Part shown: positions 1 through 8,302 of the stretch, piece after piece
Position numbering within the stretch: position 1 is the first letter of the stretch
How the letters are laid out: every line of letters starts with the position of its first letter
Assembly: GCA_964610885.1 (NCBI GenBank)
Contig: CAZSWR010000056.1
Location: 1-24,741 of the forward strand
Direction: 5' to 3'
DNA length: 24,741 nucleotides
Source of the DNA: CAZSWR01 sp964610885
Lineage (GTDB): Bacteria; Bacteroidota; Ignavibacteria; Kapaibacteriales; UBA2268
Notes under the pieces: generated by a model
What the model was told of the DNA's origin: nothing
The model's input: the letters and a program-made list of their open reading frames with translations, nothing else
The model's database searches: none
Program-made: the position numbers and the translations under genes

Positions 1-29
1 GAAGTTTCTGGTTTTTTCTTTGCCGGCAT
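1..29 (-). CDS. Possible partial CDS leaving the window (start only)
   Basis: On the minus strand an ATG at 29 opens a frame reading MPAKKKPET to the window edge. A purine-rich GGGGGGAA lies about six bases upstream, a plausible ribosome-binding site, and the gene would sit about 90 bases downstream of comB on the same strand. Only nine codons are visible, so no family can be named. It could equally be a chance frame. Confidence 0.3.
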
Positions 30-122
30 CGTATTCCCCCCGCGAATGACGGATTATTTGTGAAATGAATCGTATCGCGAACGTGAAACGCTGCGAATCA
101 CGCTCCCGAAAGCTGCGATATA

Positions 123-884
123 CTACAATACCATAGATTTGTCAAATATCTTGATGCCCTGGCCGGTCATTACCGGCGCAATTGGGTACGCATCGAAAGT
201 AAGAGCTGTTTCAATATCTTTTTCCAAACCAAGCGATTTGAGCACTTCTGCGTGTTGGCGCGTGGAAATGAAGTCCTTCAGGTCCCGCGAATGCAGATTG
301 TAGAGGTTCTTGCAGACGTGCGCGGAATCGGTCATCTCTTCGCCTTCGAAATTCCGAAGTATATAGTTGATGTACGCACCGGCGCAGAGAGTGTCCTCGT
401 AGGAAAGTGTGCCGGAATTGCCCGCACAGATCAGGAAGACATTTTTGTTCTTGATCGCTTCGGATTTCATGTATTCGTCGATAGCGAAGCAAACCGCATT
501 GATGTTGACGAATGCGCCAATCAGCCGCAGCTTGGCTTGCTTAGCCTTCTGGAATATTTTCGTACCGTTGGTCGTGGCAATGACGACTGTTCTGCCCTTA
601 ACTGCCTCCTCGGAGTATTCGTCTGGCGAATTGCCGGCATCGAAGCCGCTTGGTTTCAATCCGCCGCGCTCGCCGCCCAGGAAACGAATTTCCTTGCTCA
701 GCCCGGAGAAAATCTGCACCGCTTTTTCCGCCGAATCGCAAGGAATCAGTTCCTTGGCTCCGTTGTACAATGCAGCGCAAACAGTGGTCGATGCCCGAAG
801 CACGTCGATCATAATCACGAGCGAATCCTCGTACATGGTCTCGGTTTCCGGATAGAAAGGGGTCAGATAAGCATCTATTCTCAT
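123..884 (-). CDS. comB: 2-phosphosulfolactate phosphatase family protein (ComB)
   Basis: This 253-residue protein matches the ComB family, Mg2+-dependent phosphatases that convert 2-phospho-3-sulfolactate to sulfolactate in coenzyme M biosynthesis. Visible family features are IDVLRASTT at residues 26-34, GERGG at 71-75, FDAGNSP at 81-87 and TTNGT at 104-108, and the length is normal for the family. It has no signal peptide and should be cytosolic. The start is the ATG at 884; no strong Shine-Dalgarno precedes it. It is divergent from the thiamine pyrophosphokinase gene. No other coenzyme M gene is in the window, and many bacteria carry ComB homologues without making coenzyme M, so the family call is firm but the substrate is not. 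Confidence 0.88.
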   Translation of the reverse strand: MRIDAYLTPFYPETETMYEDSLVIMIDVLRASTTVCAALYNGAKELIPCDSAEKAVQIFSGLSKEIRFLGGERGGLKPSGFDAGNSPDEYSEEAVKGRTVVIATTNGTKIFQKAKQAKLRLIGAFVNINAVCFAIDEYMKSEAIKNKNVFLICAGNSGTLSYEDTLCAGAYINYILRNFEGEEMTDSAHVCKNLYNLHSRDLKDFISTRQHAEVLKSLGLEKDIETALTFDAYPIAPVMTGQGIKIFDKSMVL

Positions 885-1148
885 TATAACAAACTAAATA
901 TTCAACAAAACAAAACTTTACGCATAAACTGCAAACCTCAAAGATAAGAAATTTTGAACAAAAACTAAACTACAATGTTCAATTATTATTCAAACTTTCT
1001 TATTTTTGAATTGTTTGCTTCTTGCCCGGTAGGATATGAATGCATGGAAGAGGTGGCGATTGCCACTTTATTTTTTAAGGGCAGCGCAATGAAAAAAAGG
1101 AAAGATGAACATGAATTCATTTTGCCTGGTATTAATTGATCAATAATT

Positions 1149-1826
1149 ATGCAAATTGGTATGAACAGAATAACTTTTGGAAATAAACCGTCGGCAGTGG
1201 TTGCGCTCAATTCCACGATGCCGTCTCGAGAAGAATTTGAATCGCTTGCAGGTATTCCCATCATTGCTGCCGATGGCGCTTGCTTGCGCTTGGAAGCAAT
1301 TGGCATCCGCCCCGACTTCATTGTTGGGGATCTGGACTCGCTGCGCCAGAGCGGCCGATACGATGATTTCATCAATTCTGAAATGCTCGAGATGCCCGAC
1401 CAAGAGACCAACGATTTCGAAAAATCATTAAATTTTGCGATTAGTATGGGATGGCATTCGATTTTGGTGGTCGGTTTCCATGGCGGGGAATTGGACCACA
1501 CATTGAATAATATCAGCGTGCTGAAAAAATTCGCCAACCGAATGGAAATCTGCCTCTACGAGCATAAACGCTATTCAATATATACAGAAGCATCTTTTGC
1601 GATCAAGTCAGCTCCGGGCGAAATCATTTCATTAGTTCCCATGCCCATAGCCACAGTAACCACAAGCGGATTGGAATGGCCATTGAGAAATGAGCGTCTA
1701 GAGCTTGGCGTTCGCGAAGGCGCGCGGAATCGGGCAATTAGCGCAGAAATTTCTGTGGAGATTCATTCCGGTGCTTTGCTCGTGTTTTTCGATTCGCACC
1801 AGCCCTTCATGCCGTCGATAGGGTGA
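1149..1826 (+). CDS. thiN: Thiamine pyrophosphokinase
   Basis: The 225-residue product has the thiamin diphosphokinase fold signature: ADGA (41-44), GDLDS (60-64), DQETNDFEK (84-92) and GGELDHTLNN (112-121). These are the acidic residues and loops that bind Mg-ATP and thiamine. The enzyme transfers pyrophosphate from ATP to thiamine to give thiamine diphosphate in the cytosol, the cofactor needed by the fused 2-oxoglutarate dehydrogenase at 20035-23619. The start is uncertain: ATGs at 1149 and 1161 are in frame and neither has a clear Shine-Dalgarno site. The region from about 150 onward is the less conserved thiamine-binding domain. The gene stands alone, divergent from comB. Confidence 0.88.
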   Translation: MQIGMNRITFGNKPSAVVALNSTMPSREEFESLAGIPIIAADGACLRLEAIGIRPDFIVGDLDSLRQSGRYDDFINSEMLEMPDQETNDFEKSLNFAISMGWHSILVVGFHGGELDHTLNNISVLKKFANRMEICLYEHKRYSIYTEASFAIKSAPGEIISLVPMPIATVTTSGLEWPLRNERLELGVREGARNRAISAEISVEIHSGALLVFFDSHQPFMPSIG

Positions 1827-2221
1827 TTCTGACATTTCCACGAAGGCGGGAATTGTTCTTAATGAAATAATATCATGTATAAATAATTGTATAACACACC
1901 CCCTAACTCCCTCTTATTAGAGGGTGATAAGAATATATCTAAATATATTATTAGTGTAACATAAACTGAGCTTTTAAGTCACCTTTAGAAAGATGGGATT
2001 TAGGAGCATATTGAAAAAGAATAGATCAGCCATCCCACTGGTTAACCCGTGGGATCTCGAGAATATTCCTTTCTCCTATAATATCAGTGCTTTACGTGAT
2101 TTTTTTAGCCCCCTTTAAATAATGGGTTGGGGGATTTGTCGATATATCAATGACTTACACTGAACCCGATACGCTTATACCCAATACCCATATTTCTTGA
2201 CCTTTTCAACAGCCCAACACC
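1827..2221. other. Gene-free intergenic region with degenerate palindromes
   Basis: I see no gene here. Three small inverted repeats are present: CCCTCT/AGAGGG at 1909-1914 and 1919-1924, ATCCCAC/GTGGGAT at 2032-2038 and 2049-2055, and CCCCC/GGGGG at 2109-2113 and 2129-2133. The flanking C-rich text, for example CCCCCTAACTCCC near 1899, looks like worn copies of intergenic repeats. None has a proper U-tract for a terminator. The region separates the 3' ends of the convergent thiamine pyrophosphokinase and nuclease genes. Confidence 0.5.
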
Positions 2222-5200
2222 TTATTCTTCGGCGCTGTCCGAATCCGTGCTGACCACTGCTGTTTTCCGAATTTCCTGGATGCGGCAGATCGGGCCATAG
2301 TCGCAGAAGGTGCAGGTATTGGTTTTGGCCGGGGCCACAGGAAACTCGCCGTTCGCGATGCGCTCAGTGGCTTCCAGAGCCATGTATTCCACGCTGTCGA
2401 TTACTTCGTCGATATTGCTTATTTTGTCCACTTTCGAGGCCATTGGCAGGCCAAACTCGATGAAAGATGCCTTGTAGGCGAATGAATCTGCCCTGCCCTT
2501 CTCGTATTTGGGCTTCAGCATGTAATACAGCCCGCCGCCAGTTTTGCAGTTCAATTGGTAGTCATCGTTGAAAACTTTCTTCATCGCAGCCGAATAGAGC
2601 GGCAGCTGGAACGACTTGCCGTTGCGTATGTCCTTTTTGGTCGAAGTTGACGCTTCCGACGATTTGTAATCGCAGATGATAAAATCCAATTCGCCGGATT
2701 TGGAGGCCTTGGACCTATCGATCTCTATTCTGTCGATTTTCCCTTTCAGCCGCAAGCCATTTGGAAGTTCGATGTATTTGTGCGCTTTCGCACCGCTGGC
2801 CGCGCCAATCGTGCCGAATTCGAACTCGAAAAGCGCCGGCATGTAATCTTCCCATTTGCTGTACCGAGCTTTTTCCGCGCGGTACCATTCCCGAAGCAAG
2901 CCCGGCTTGGCGTCGGTTCCGAGGATTTCTTCTTTCTCCAACTCGAAAAATGGATGGTCAATTGCATAATTCGACAGCTCCTCGCGGGCAACCTCCAACA
3001 GCAATCCTTCGGTGTCTCGGGTGCCGAAATCCAAATCGACAGGCGCTATTTGGGGCATTCCGGGTTTGCGGCGCGAGTTTAAACCGGCGTAGTAACCATC
3101 GGCAATCACCTTTTCCTGGAGCTTGGAATAGAACAGGAAGAGAATTCTGTGCAACAGGCTGCCCTGCTCCAATGGCGACAGCCCAGATTCGGGATACTGC
3201 GTTTCCTTCAGGTTCATCGCACGCCGCAGGAAATACTTGAAAGGGCAGGAGACGTATTCGTCGAGTTCGGTAACTGAATACACCCTCTCGATGGAGGAGC
3301 GCAGGAAAGAAAGCGATTTCTCGTTCAAAATGGCGGTATCCATTGCGCTTTGCGCTGCCAGTTGTTGGCCGGTAACTCGGCAGATATGCTCGAACAGGTG
3401 CCCGTAGTTTTCTTTCCTTGCGATCGATTCCAAAGCCGCAAGCCGCTCAGCGTCGTCTGGCGCATAGGTGCGCGAATAACCGATTTCGGCGGACAGTTCG
3501 TTGGCGGTGGAGGAGTATTTTAGCCACGAAAGTTCCCGCTCTTGGTCGCTGAGCTGCGCACCTTTCGAGTCGCCCGATCGTAGCGCAGCGCGAATCGAAG
3601 GTATGTCGAACAATCTGTTGTTCATTTCTAAATTGGTAATTTTCAGTAGCGAATCGATGAATGGCGAGCGAATCGCGTCGTTTCCATCGATCAGTTTCGG
3701 ATATGTTATCACGATTCGCTTGCCGCCCGCGTCGAGCAATTCGGCATTGTTCGTCAGGAATTGGAAAAACTCCAATCGCCGAGCGTGCAGGTGTTTCTTC
3801 TCCGTGTCGGGCAGCTCCTTGCCGAGGAAGCTCTCCGGCATGTATGCAGACGGAAACTCGCGGTCCACAGCCCCTACGAGGAAAACTGTCTGGTAGGGGA
3901 TACCCCTTGTTTGCTCGATCGAAGTAATCGTTACGCCATAGCCTTCGCGCTCCAGCACCTGATACTTCTCGGCGGACACGGTTAGTTTCAGCCGATGCGA
4001 AAGGTCATCGAGGGTGAACTCGCGGCCAGGGTAACGGTCAGACAGAATGTAACACATCTCGTCCAGAACCCGCACAAAGGCTTTAAGGGCGCGGGCATCC
4101 TTCTCGATTTTGTTAGCTATGCTGGTTTTCTCGCGTTCGGAAAGCCGTTTGTCGTCAATGACTTGGTTATAGAACGCGGTGATGTTTTGCCTTATACCGA
4201 GCTTGGCAATAATATCGTTTCGAATCATCGAAGCGAATCGAGCCGGAGTATATTTTGCGTTCGGATCTGGCAATTGTTTGATCAAGTACTCGAAATCGGA
4301 GAATGCTTTCTGAGTATTTTCCAATTCCCTTTGCAGCGCAAGCAGTTCATTCTTATCGATTTCGCTTTCGACTTTGCAAATATCAATCCGTGCTTTCACG
4401 AGCGAGATGACCTGATTGAACTTTTTGTTCCAATAGCCCAGCCCACCACGGCGTTTGCCGCCCTGAATGCGGTTTCGGGCGGATATTTCGTAGAAATTTT
4501 CGCCGTCGAGTTCGCGGCCGTTGTTTTCAATGCGAATATACTGGTTCAGCAGGGCTTTGTGAATATCCTCGCGGCGGCAGCCCTCGGCCGAAATGTCAAT
4601 AAGTGAGAATATTGCAACGGTAACCGGCGAATTTGCAAGTGGATAGCGATCCGTTACGTTAACCGGTATTCCGAACTGCTGGAAAACTTGCCGGAAAAGG
4701 TTTGCATAGAGGTCGGGGCGCTGGATAGCGACACAAATATCTTTTAAGTGAATTGAGCTATTCGCTGAAATATCAATTATTTGCCGTGCGACAGTACTGA
4801 CTTCGTCGATTCTATCTTCGCAAGCGTAAATGCTTACGGAATCGTTGATTGCGTCGGTACGTATGTCTTTTTCGTTGTTAAACAGCCAGCGCCTTAGGAA
4901 AAGCGATGGCGGCGCCGAACGAGTGATCTCCGAGGTATTGTTATTCTCGGCGACGAGAAAGCCTGCTTGTGTTAATCTATTGATAGTATCTTCAATATTC
5001 CCAAAGAGAAACGGGCCATTCTTAATATCATAATCCAAGAGTATGCAGACCGGAATTTTCGATTCGGCAAAAAGCGAAAGGAACTCAATTTCCGGCTGGG
5101 CGAATTCTGTGAATCCGGTTAAAAGAATAAAGCCATCATCAGGAATTAACCTATTGATAAATCTCAGTTGAAAAATGTTGTCGCCGTTCTCCTCGTGCCC

Positions 5201-5794
5201 TTGAACTTTCTTGTTAAATGAATTAAGTAACTCAGGATAATCCAATTGATTGGGTTCCATCATTGTCTGGTACGCCTCGAACAACTTGGCAATATCGCTG
5301 AGTTTCCGAGTATTGTATTCGCATGTTGGATCTTGTTCGGCATTGGCAATGTCTTTGTAAAGGTCGTCCGGGCGAATACCATCTTCCTTGAGGCCATAGA
5401 CTATATCAGATAAACGCTTTAAGACTGCTAATGATATGGGTTTACCTGGTTTCACGAAGAAATCCAACCCGGCTATTGATGCCGCATCCTCAAAGATGGC
5501 TAAACGATAAGCGTCGGAGACGACGCGGACAGGCTCGCTTGCGAACAATTTGCCATAAGCCCATGTAACAAAAGAATTAAGATTGGATACGTTAAACAAG
5601 GAGAGAGGTTTGCCCGTTCGCTCGAAGTTCTTGCGTATCATCCTATTTCGGTAGTACCTTTGGAGTTTACCAGTTGGCACCACAAGGTGGCACTTATGAA
5701 GCTCGCCCTTGCCTATCAGGCCGTCAAGCAAACGGTCAACAAGCAAGGGCTTTTCGGTAAGTGTAAATGATTTGTTGTAAAGTAATTGCGACAT
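2222..5794 (-). CDS. AddB-like PD-(D/E)XK nuclease / inactivated helicase subunit
   Basis: This 1190-residue protein resembles AddB, the second subunit of AddAB-type double-strand-break resection enzymes. Residues 1 to about 750 form a UvrD-like helicase scaffold, including EQTRGIPYQTVFLVG near 630 (motif V region). The C-terminus is a RecB-type nuclease: GKIDRIEID near 1018, ICDYKS near 1040 and QLPLYSA near 1063, the Asp/Asp/Lys/Gln set of the PD-(D/E)XK family. Cysteines in CPFKYF (about 850) and CTFCDYGPIC (about 1160) fit the AddB 4Fe-4S staple. The N-terminal LVVPTGKLQ lacks the GxGKT Walker A found in Bacillus AddB, so ATPase activity is doubtful. It is the last gene of the PFK/prenyl synthase operon, 18 bases after its neighbour. 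No AddA partner is in the window. Confidence 0.82.
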   Translation of the reverse strand: MSQLLYNKSFTLTEKPLLVDRLLDGLIGKGELHKCHLVVPTGKLQRYYRNRMIRKNFERTGKPLSLFNVSNLNSFVTWAYGKLFASEPVRVVSDAYRLAIFEDAASIAGLDFFVKPGKPISLAVLKRLSDIVYGLKEDGIRPDDLYKDIANAEQDPTCEYNTRKLSDIAKLFEAYQTMMEPNQLDYPELLNSFNKKVQGHEENGDNIFQLRFINRLIPDDGFILLTGFTEFAQPEIEFLSLFAESKIPVCILLDYDIKNGPFLFGNIEDTINRLTQAGFLVAENNNTSEITRSAPPSLFLRRWLFNNEKDIRTDAINDSVSIYACEDRIDEVSTVARQIIDISANSSIHLKDICVAIQRPDLYANLFRQVFQQFGIPVNVTDRYPLANSPVTVAIFSLIDISAEGCRREDIHKALLNQYIRIENNGRELDGENFYEISARNRIQGGKRRGGLGYWNKKFNQVISLVKARIDICKVESEIDKNELLALQRELENTQKAFSDFEYLIKQLPDPNAKYTPARFASMIRNDIIAKLGIRQNITAFYNQVIDDKRLSEREKTSIANKIEKDARALKAFVRVLDEMCYILSDRYPGREFTLDDLSHRLKLTVSAEKYQVLEREGYGVTITSIEQTRGIPYQTVFLVGAVDREFPSAYMPESFLGKELPDTEKKHLHARRLEFFQFLTNNAELLDAGGKRIVITYPKLIDGNDAIRSPFIDSLLKITNLEMNNRLFDIPSIRAALRSGDSKGAQLSDQERELSWLKYSSTANELSAEIGYSRTYAPDDAERLAALESIARKENYGHLFEHICRVTGQQLAAQSAMDTAILNEKSLSFLRSSIERVYSVTELDEYVSCPFKYFLRRAMNLKETQYPESGLSPLEQGSLLHRILFLFYSKLQEKVIADGYYAGLNSRRKPGMPQIAPVDLDFGTRDTEGLLLEVAREELSNYAIDHPFFELEKEEILGTDAKPGLLREWYRAEKARYSKWEDYMPALFEFEFGTIGAASGAKAHKYIELPNGLRLKGKIDRIEIDRSKASKSGELDFIICDYKSSEASTSTKKDIRNGKSFQLPLYSAAMKKVFNDDYQLNCKTGGGLYYMLKPKYEKGRADSFAYKASFIEFGLPMASKVDKISNIDEVIDSVEYMALEATERIANGEFPVAPAKTNTCTFCDYGPICRIQEIRKTAVVSTDSDSAEE

Positions 5795-5812
5795 TTACTT
5801 CAACTTTTGATG

Positions 5813-6805
5813 TTAATATTTCCTTTTGTTGAGAGAAGCAACCAAACAACGCAGCATTTCTGTCCATTCGTTTTGCGGGAGATGCGATAGTTCGTCGAGC
5901 GCGAGATTGAAATACTTCTCAATTTCTTTCTGAGCTTTCTCGAAAACGCCATTCTCTTTGAATGCTGTTCGGAACCTCTCGATATATTCTTCGCCGAGGC
6001 CGTGATTCTTTATGAATACGTTTAGCAAGTCTCTGGTTGGCATGTCTTTAACTGATTCTTTTAAAGCAAGAATCAGATAAGTTTTCTTGCCTTCGATAAT
6101 GTCTTGGCCGATTCTTTTCCCGAATTCGGCTTGCTCGGCTGTGATATCGAGCAGGTCGTCTTGGATCTGGAACGCAATGCCGACATTGTGCGCAAACGAA
6201 CGCAGGGCAGCGACTTGTGTTTCGGATCCATTTCCGGTGAAACCGCCAATCGCGGCTGAGGCTTCGAGAAGTTTCGACGTTTTTTTGTCGATCATCATCA
6301 TATAATCGTCGAGGCTGATGTCGTCTTTCTCGTCGAATTCGATATCGTAGGCCTGCCCGACGCATACCTCGACCAGAGCAGTAGTGAACTCGGTGATGAT
6401 CTCGTTGGAGTGTTTGTGCTCTTTGCACGTGGGCAACAGCCTGTAGGCATGGCCAACCATGACATCTCCGAGCAGGATGCCGACGGGGACGTTGTATTTG
6501 GTGTGTACTGTCGGTTTGCCGCGACGGACGGGAGACGAGTCCATGATGTCGTCGTGGGCCAGCGTGAAGTTATGAAGCACTTCCATCGCCACTGCTTGGT
6601 TCAGAGCAGTTTCGGGCGCACCTCCGACGGCGCCGCAAGAAATCATCGTCAGCACGGGGCGGATACGTTTGCCTCCGCCTTGCATGATGTAGGAAAATGG
6701 TTCATAGAGAGCCATTGGCTCGCGCGAAGCCGCAACCTCGGAAATCCGAGTTTCGACTCTGTTGAGCAACATGTTGTAATTGTTTCTGTAGTCAAAGTTT
6801 ATCAT
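5813..6805 (-). CDS. Polyprenyl (farnesyl/geranylgeranyl-type) diphosphate synthase
   Basis: The 330-residue protein is a trans-isoprenyl diphosphate synthase. It elongates allylic diphosphates with isopentenyl diphosphate in the cytosol, releasing pyrophosphate. Both Asp-rich motifs are intact: DDIMD at 85-89 (FARM) followed by RRG, and DDLLD at 216-220 (SARM). GGGKRIRP at 43-50 binds the homoallylic diphosphate. The fifth residue before the first Asp motif is Phe80; a bulky residue there usually limits product length, which suggests C15-C20, but this is tentative. It is the middle gene of the minus-strand operon, 48 bases after the phosphofructokinase and 18 bases before the nuclease. The start ATG at 6805 has no strong Shine-Dalgarno site. 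Confidence 0.9.
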   Translation of the reverse strand: MINFDYRNNYNMLLNRVETRISEVAASREPMALYEPFSYIMQGGGKRIRPVLTMISCGAVGGAPETALNQAVAMEVLHNFTLAHDDIMDSSPVRRGKPTVHTKYNVPVGILLGDVMVGHAYRLLPTCKEHKHSNEIITEFTTALVEVCVGQAYDIEFDEKDDISLDDYMMMIDKKTSKLLEASAAIGGFTGNGSETQVAALRSFAHNVGIAFQIQDDLLDITAEQAEFGKRIGQDIIEGKKTYLILALKESVKDMPTRDLLNVFIKNHGLGEEYIERFRTAFKENGVFEKAQKEIEKYFNLALDELSHLPQNEWTEMLRCLVASLNKRKY

Positions 6806-6853
6806 TGCTCATCTCATGTATATTGAAAAAATCAATTATTAACAAATCAATGA

Positions 6854-8062
6854 TTATAAGAATCTGTGAACCATTCCATCTTGCTGCTTGAATACAGGGC
6901 AATACTCTTCGGGTTCGCGGCCGAAGCAAACGCCCAAGGACTCGTAGAAAGCGATTTCGTTCAAGTCCACGAAGCGCTGTTTGATTGCCGTCGGAGTGGG
7001 TAAGTACGTGATTTCCTCGTGTTCGACGCCCACAACCGTAACGCCATAGATGCCGTTCGCCATGAGCAAGACAGCGGCGCCGCCGGCCTGTTTGCCGAAA
7101 GTAACGTCGTAGCTGCTGGTTTCGCCGGCGCGTACCAAGTGCCCGAGGCTAACTTCGCGAATTTCAGGGAATTGGTAGATATTCTCCACGTAGATTCCTT
7201 CTTTGCGGAGGAAGTGTTCCCATTCGTCGTCTTGGTGCATGAGGGCTTCCAATTGCCTGCGGACGTAGTTGCCGACGCCTGTTAGCTTTTGGTGGCCGAA
7301 CGAATCCACGGCGCTCTTGTCTGCAAAGTATTCGCCGGAAGCATCTTTGACGCCTTCTGCGGCCACGATGATGTACGTCGAGCCTTTCACGTCCGAATGG
7401 ATCAACCTATCCATGTAGGTTTTCTTGAAGTGCTTGTATATAGCTTTATAATCTGCCGGTATTTCCGGGATCAGGATGCAGTCCGCGTCCGCGCCGATTC
7501 CGCCACGAAATGCCGTGTGGCCGGCGTAGCGGCCGAAGACCTCGATGACAAGCGCGCGATTGTGCGTAAGGCCTGTGGTGCGGAGGTCTTGGGTGAAGCG
7601 GCTGATTCGGTTGATTGTGGAATCGCCACCGACCGAATAGGTCTGAAGGTCCAAATCCATTGTTTTCGGCACGTGGACGCAATTAATACCTTCGCTGAGC
7701 AGATCCACCACGACCGAACCGGTATCGTCGCCGCCGGCGATCACGAGGCCATCGATTTTGTGGTGGCGCAGCCCGTTTCTGATTTTGTCGTATTTGTCAG
7801 GGTCTTTGATCTTTGAAATTTTGACCCTCGAGTGCCCGGCTTCGGAGCCGGCGATGCCTGAGTATATCTTGTCAACACGGCTAATATCCATTACGACCGG
7901 TTCCAAATCGATCAGGTTATACAGTCCGGCATAGCCGTTCGGAATAATGAGCAGTTCAATATTTAGGTGTTGAGCCATTTTTGCGGCACCATTGATGACG
8001 GCGTTCAATCCGCCGCAATCGCCGCCGCTGGTGATGACGCCAAGACGTTTGCACTGAGACAT
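6854..8062 (-). CDS. 6-phosphofructokinase with PPi-type signature
   Basis: This is a 402-residue PFK-family enzyme (fructose-6-phosphate to fructose-1,6-bisphosphate). TSGGDCGGLN (11-20) is the nucleotide/phosphate loop. The donor-site residues are GGDD (110-113) and PKT (132-134); Asp and Lys at these two places mark PPi-dependent enzymes, where ATP enzymes have Gly at both. The catalytic motif reads TMDLD (134-138) rather than the usual TIDND: the base Asp136 is kept and Asn is replaced by Leu. FGR (176-178) replaces the usual MGR. GHLVRAG takes the place of the usual GHxQRGG substrate loop. AGAGG precedes the ATG. It is the first gene of an operon with the prenyl synthase and nuclease. 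The family is certain; the donor is inferred from residues only. Confidence 0.88.
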   Translation of the reverse strand: MSQCKRLGVITSGGDCGGLNAVINGAAKMAQHLNIELLIIPNGYAGLYNLIDLEPVVMDISRVDKIYSGIAGSEAGHSRVKISKIKDPDKYDKIRNGLRHHKIDGLVIAGGDDTGSVVVDLLSEGINCVHVPKTMDLDLQTYSVGGDSTINRISRFTQDLRTTGLTHNRALVIEVFGRYAGHTAFRGGIGADADCILIPEIPADYKAIYKHFKKTYMDRLIHSDVKGSTYIIVAAEGVKDASGEYFADKSAVDSFGHQKLTGVGNYVRRQLEALMHQDDEWEHFLRKEGIYVENIYQFPEIREVSLGHLVRAGETSSYDVTFGKQAGGAAVLLMANGIYGVTVVGVEHEEITYLPTPTAIKQRFVDLNEIAFYESLGVCFGREPEEYCPVFKQQDGMVHRFL

Positions 8063-8105
8063 GTTATCCTCTTGTTTTATTGAGTAATTAAGTTATCAAA
8101 TTAAA

Positions 8106-8145
8106 TGAAAAACGCCAAGTCCGAAAGTTCTCGGACTGATCGGCG
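8106..8145 (-). terminator. Terminator-like hairpin in the PFK leader (possible attenuator)
   Basis: Inverted arms at 8118-8124 and 8131-8137 (AGTCCGA/TCGGACT) form a perfect 7-bp stem with a 6-base loop, extended by CGCC/GGCG at 8113-8116 and 8142-8145. Read on the minus strand the hairpin is followed at once by five T (complement of 8108-8112), the form of an intrinsic terminator. It lies between the predicted promoter (8193-8224) and the PFK start (8062), and no minus-strand gene is visible upstream. An alternative 5-bp pairing, AGTTC 8126-8130 with GAACT 8145-8149, could compete with it. Attenuation is inference. Confidence 0.55.
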
Positions 8146-8192
8146 AACTGAACTATGCAATTTTCAATTCCATGCTAAACTAAATACTATCA

Positions 8193-8224
8193 CAAAAATA
8201 CAAATTAAGATTATCTAAATCAAA
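8193..8224 (-). promoter_or_regulatory. Bacteroidota-type promoter for the PFK operon
   Basis: On the minus strand, TTTG (8224-8221) and TATTTTTG (8200-8193) are separated by 20 bases, matching the TTTG/TAnnTTTG consensus for Bacteroidota primary sigma factor. Transcription would start near 8187 and give a leader of about 125 bases before the PFK ATG. Confidence 0.5.
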
Positions 8225-8302
8225 TAAATCAAGCAATAAAGGTTAATTTTAACTTATTTTTGTAAAGACAGTTCGATTGTGTCTGTTTGAAAGTAATTTA
8301 TT

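Noticed and set aside
252..947. 231-codon open frame antisense to comB
   Set aside because: ComB motifs on the other strand are intact; this frame has no family features or start signal.
2100..2140. Terminator formed by CCCCC/GGGGG at 2109-2133
   Set aside because: The T-run precedes the stem on the plus strand, and on the minus strand the stem is followed by A rather than T, so neither direction fits an intrinsic terminator.
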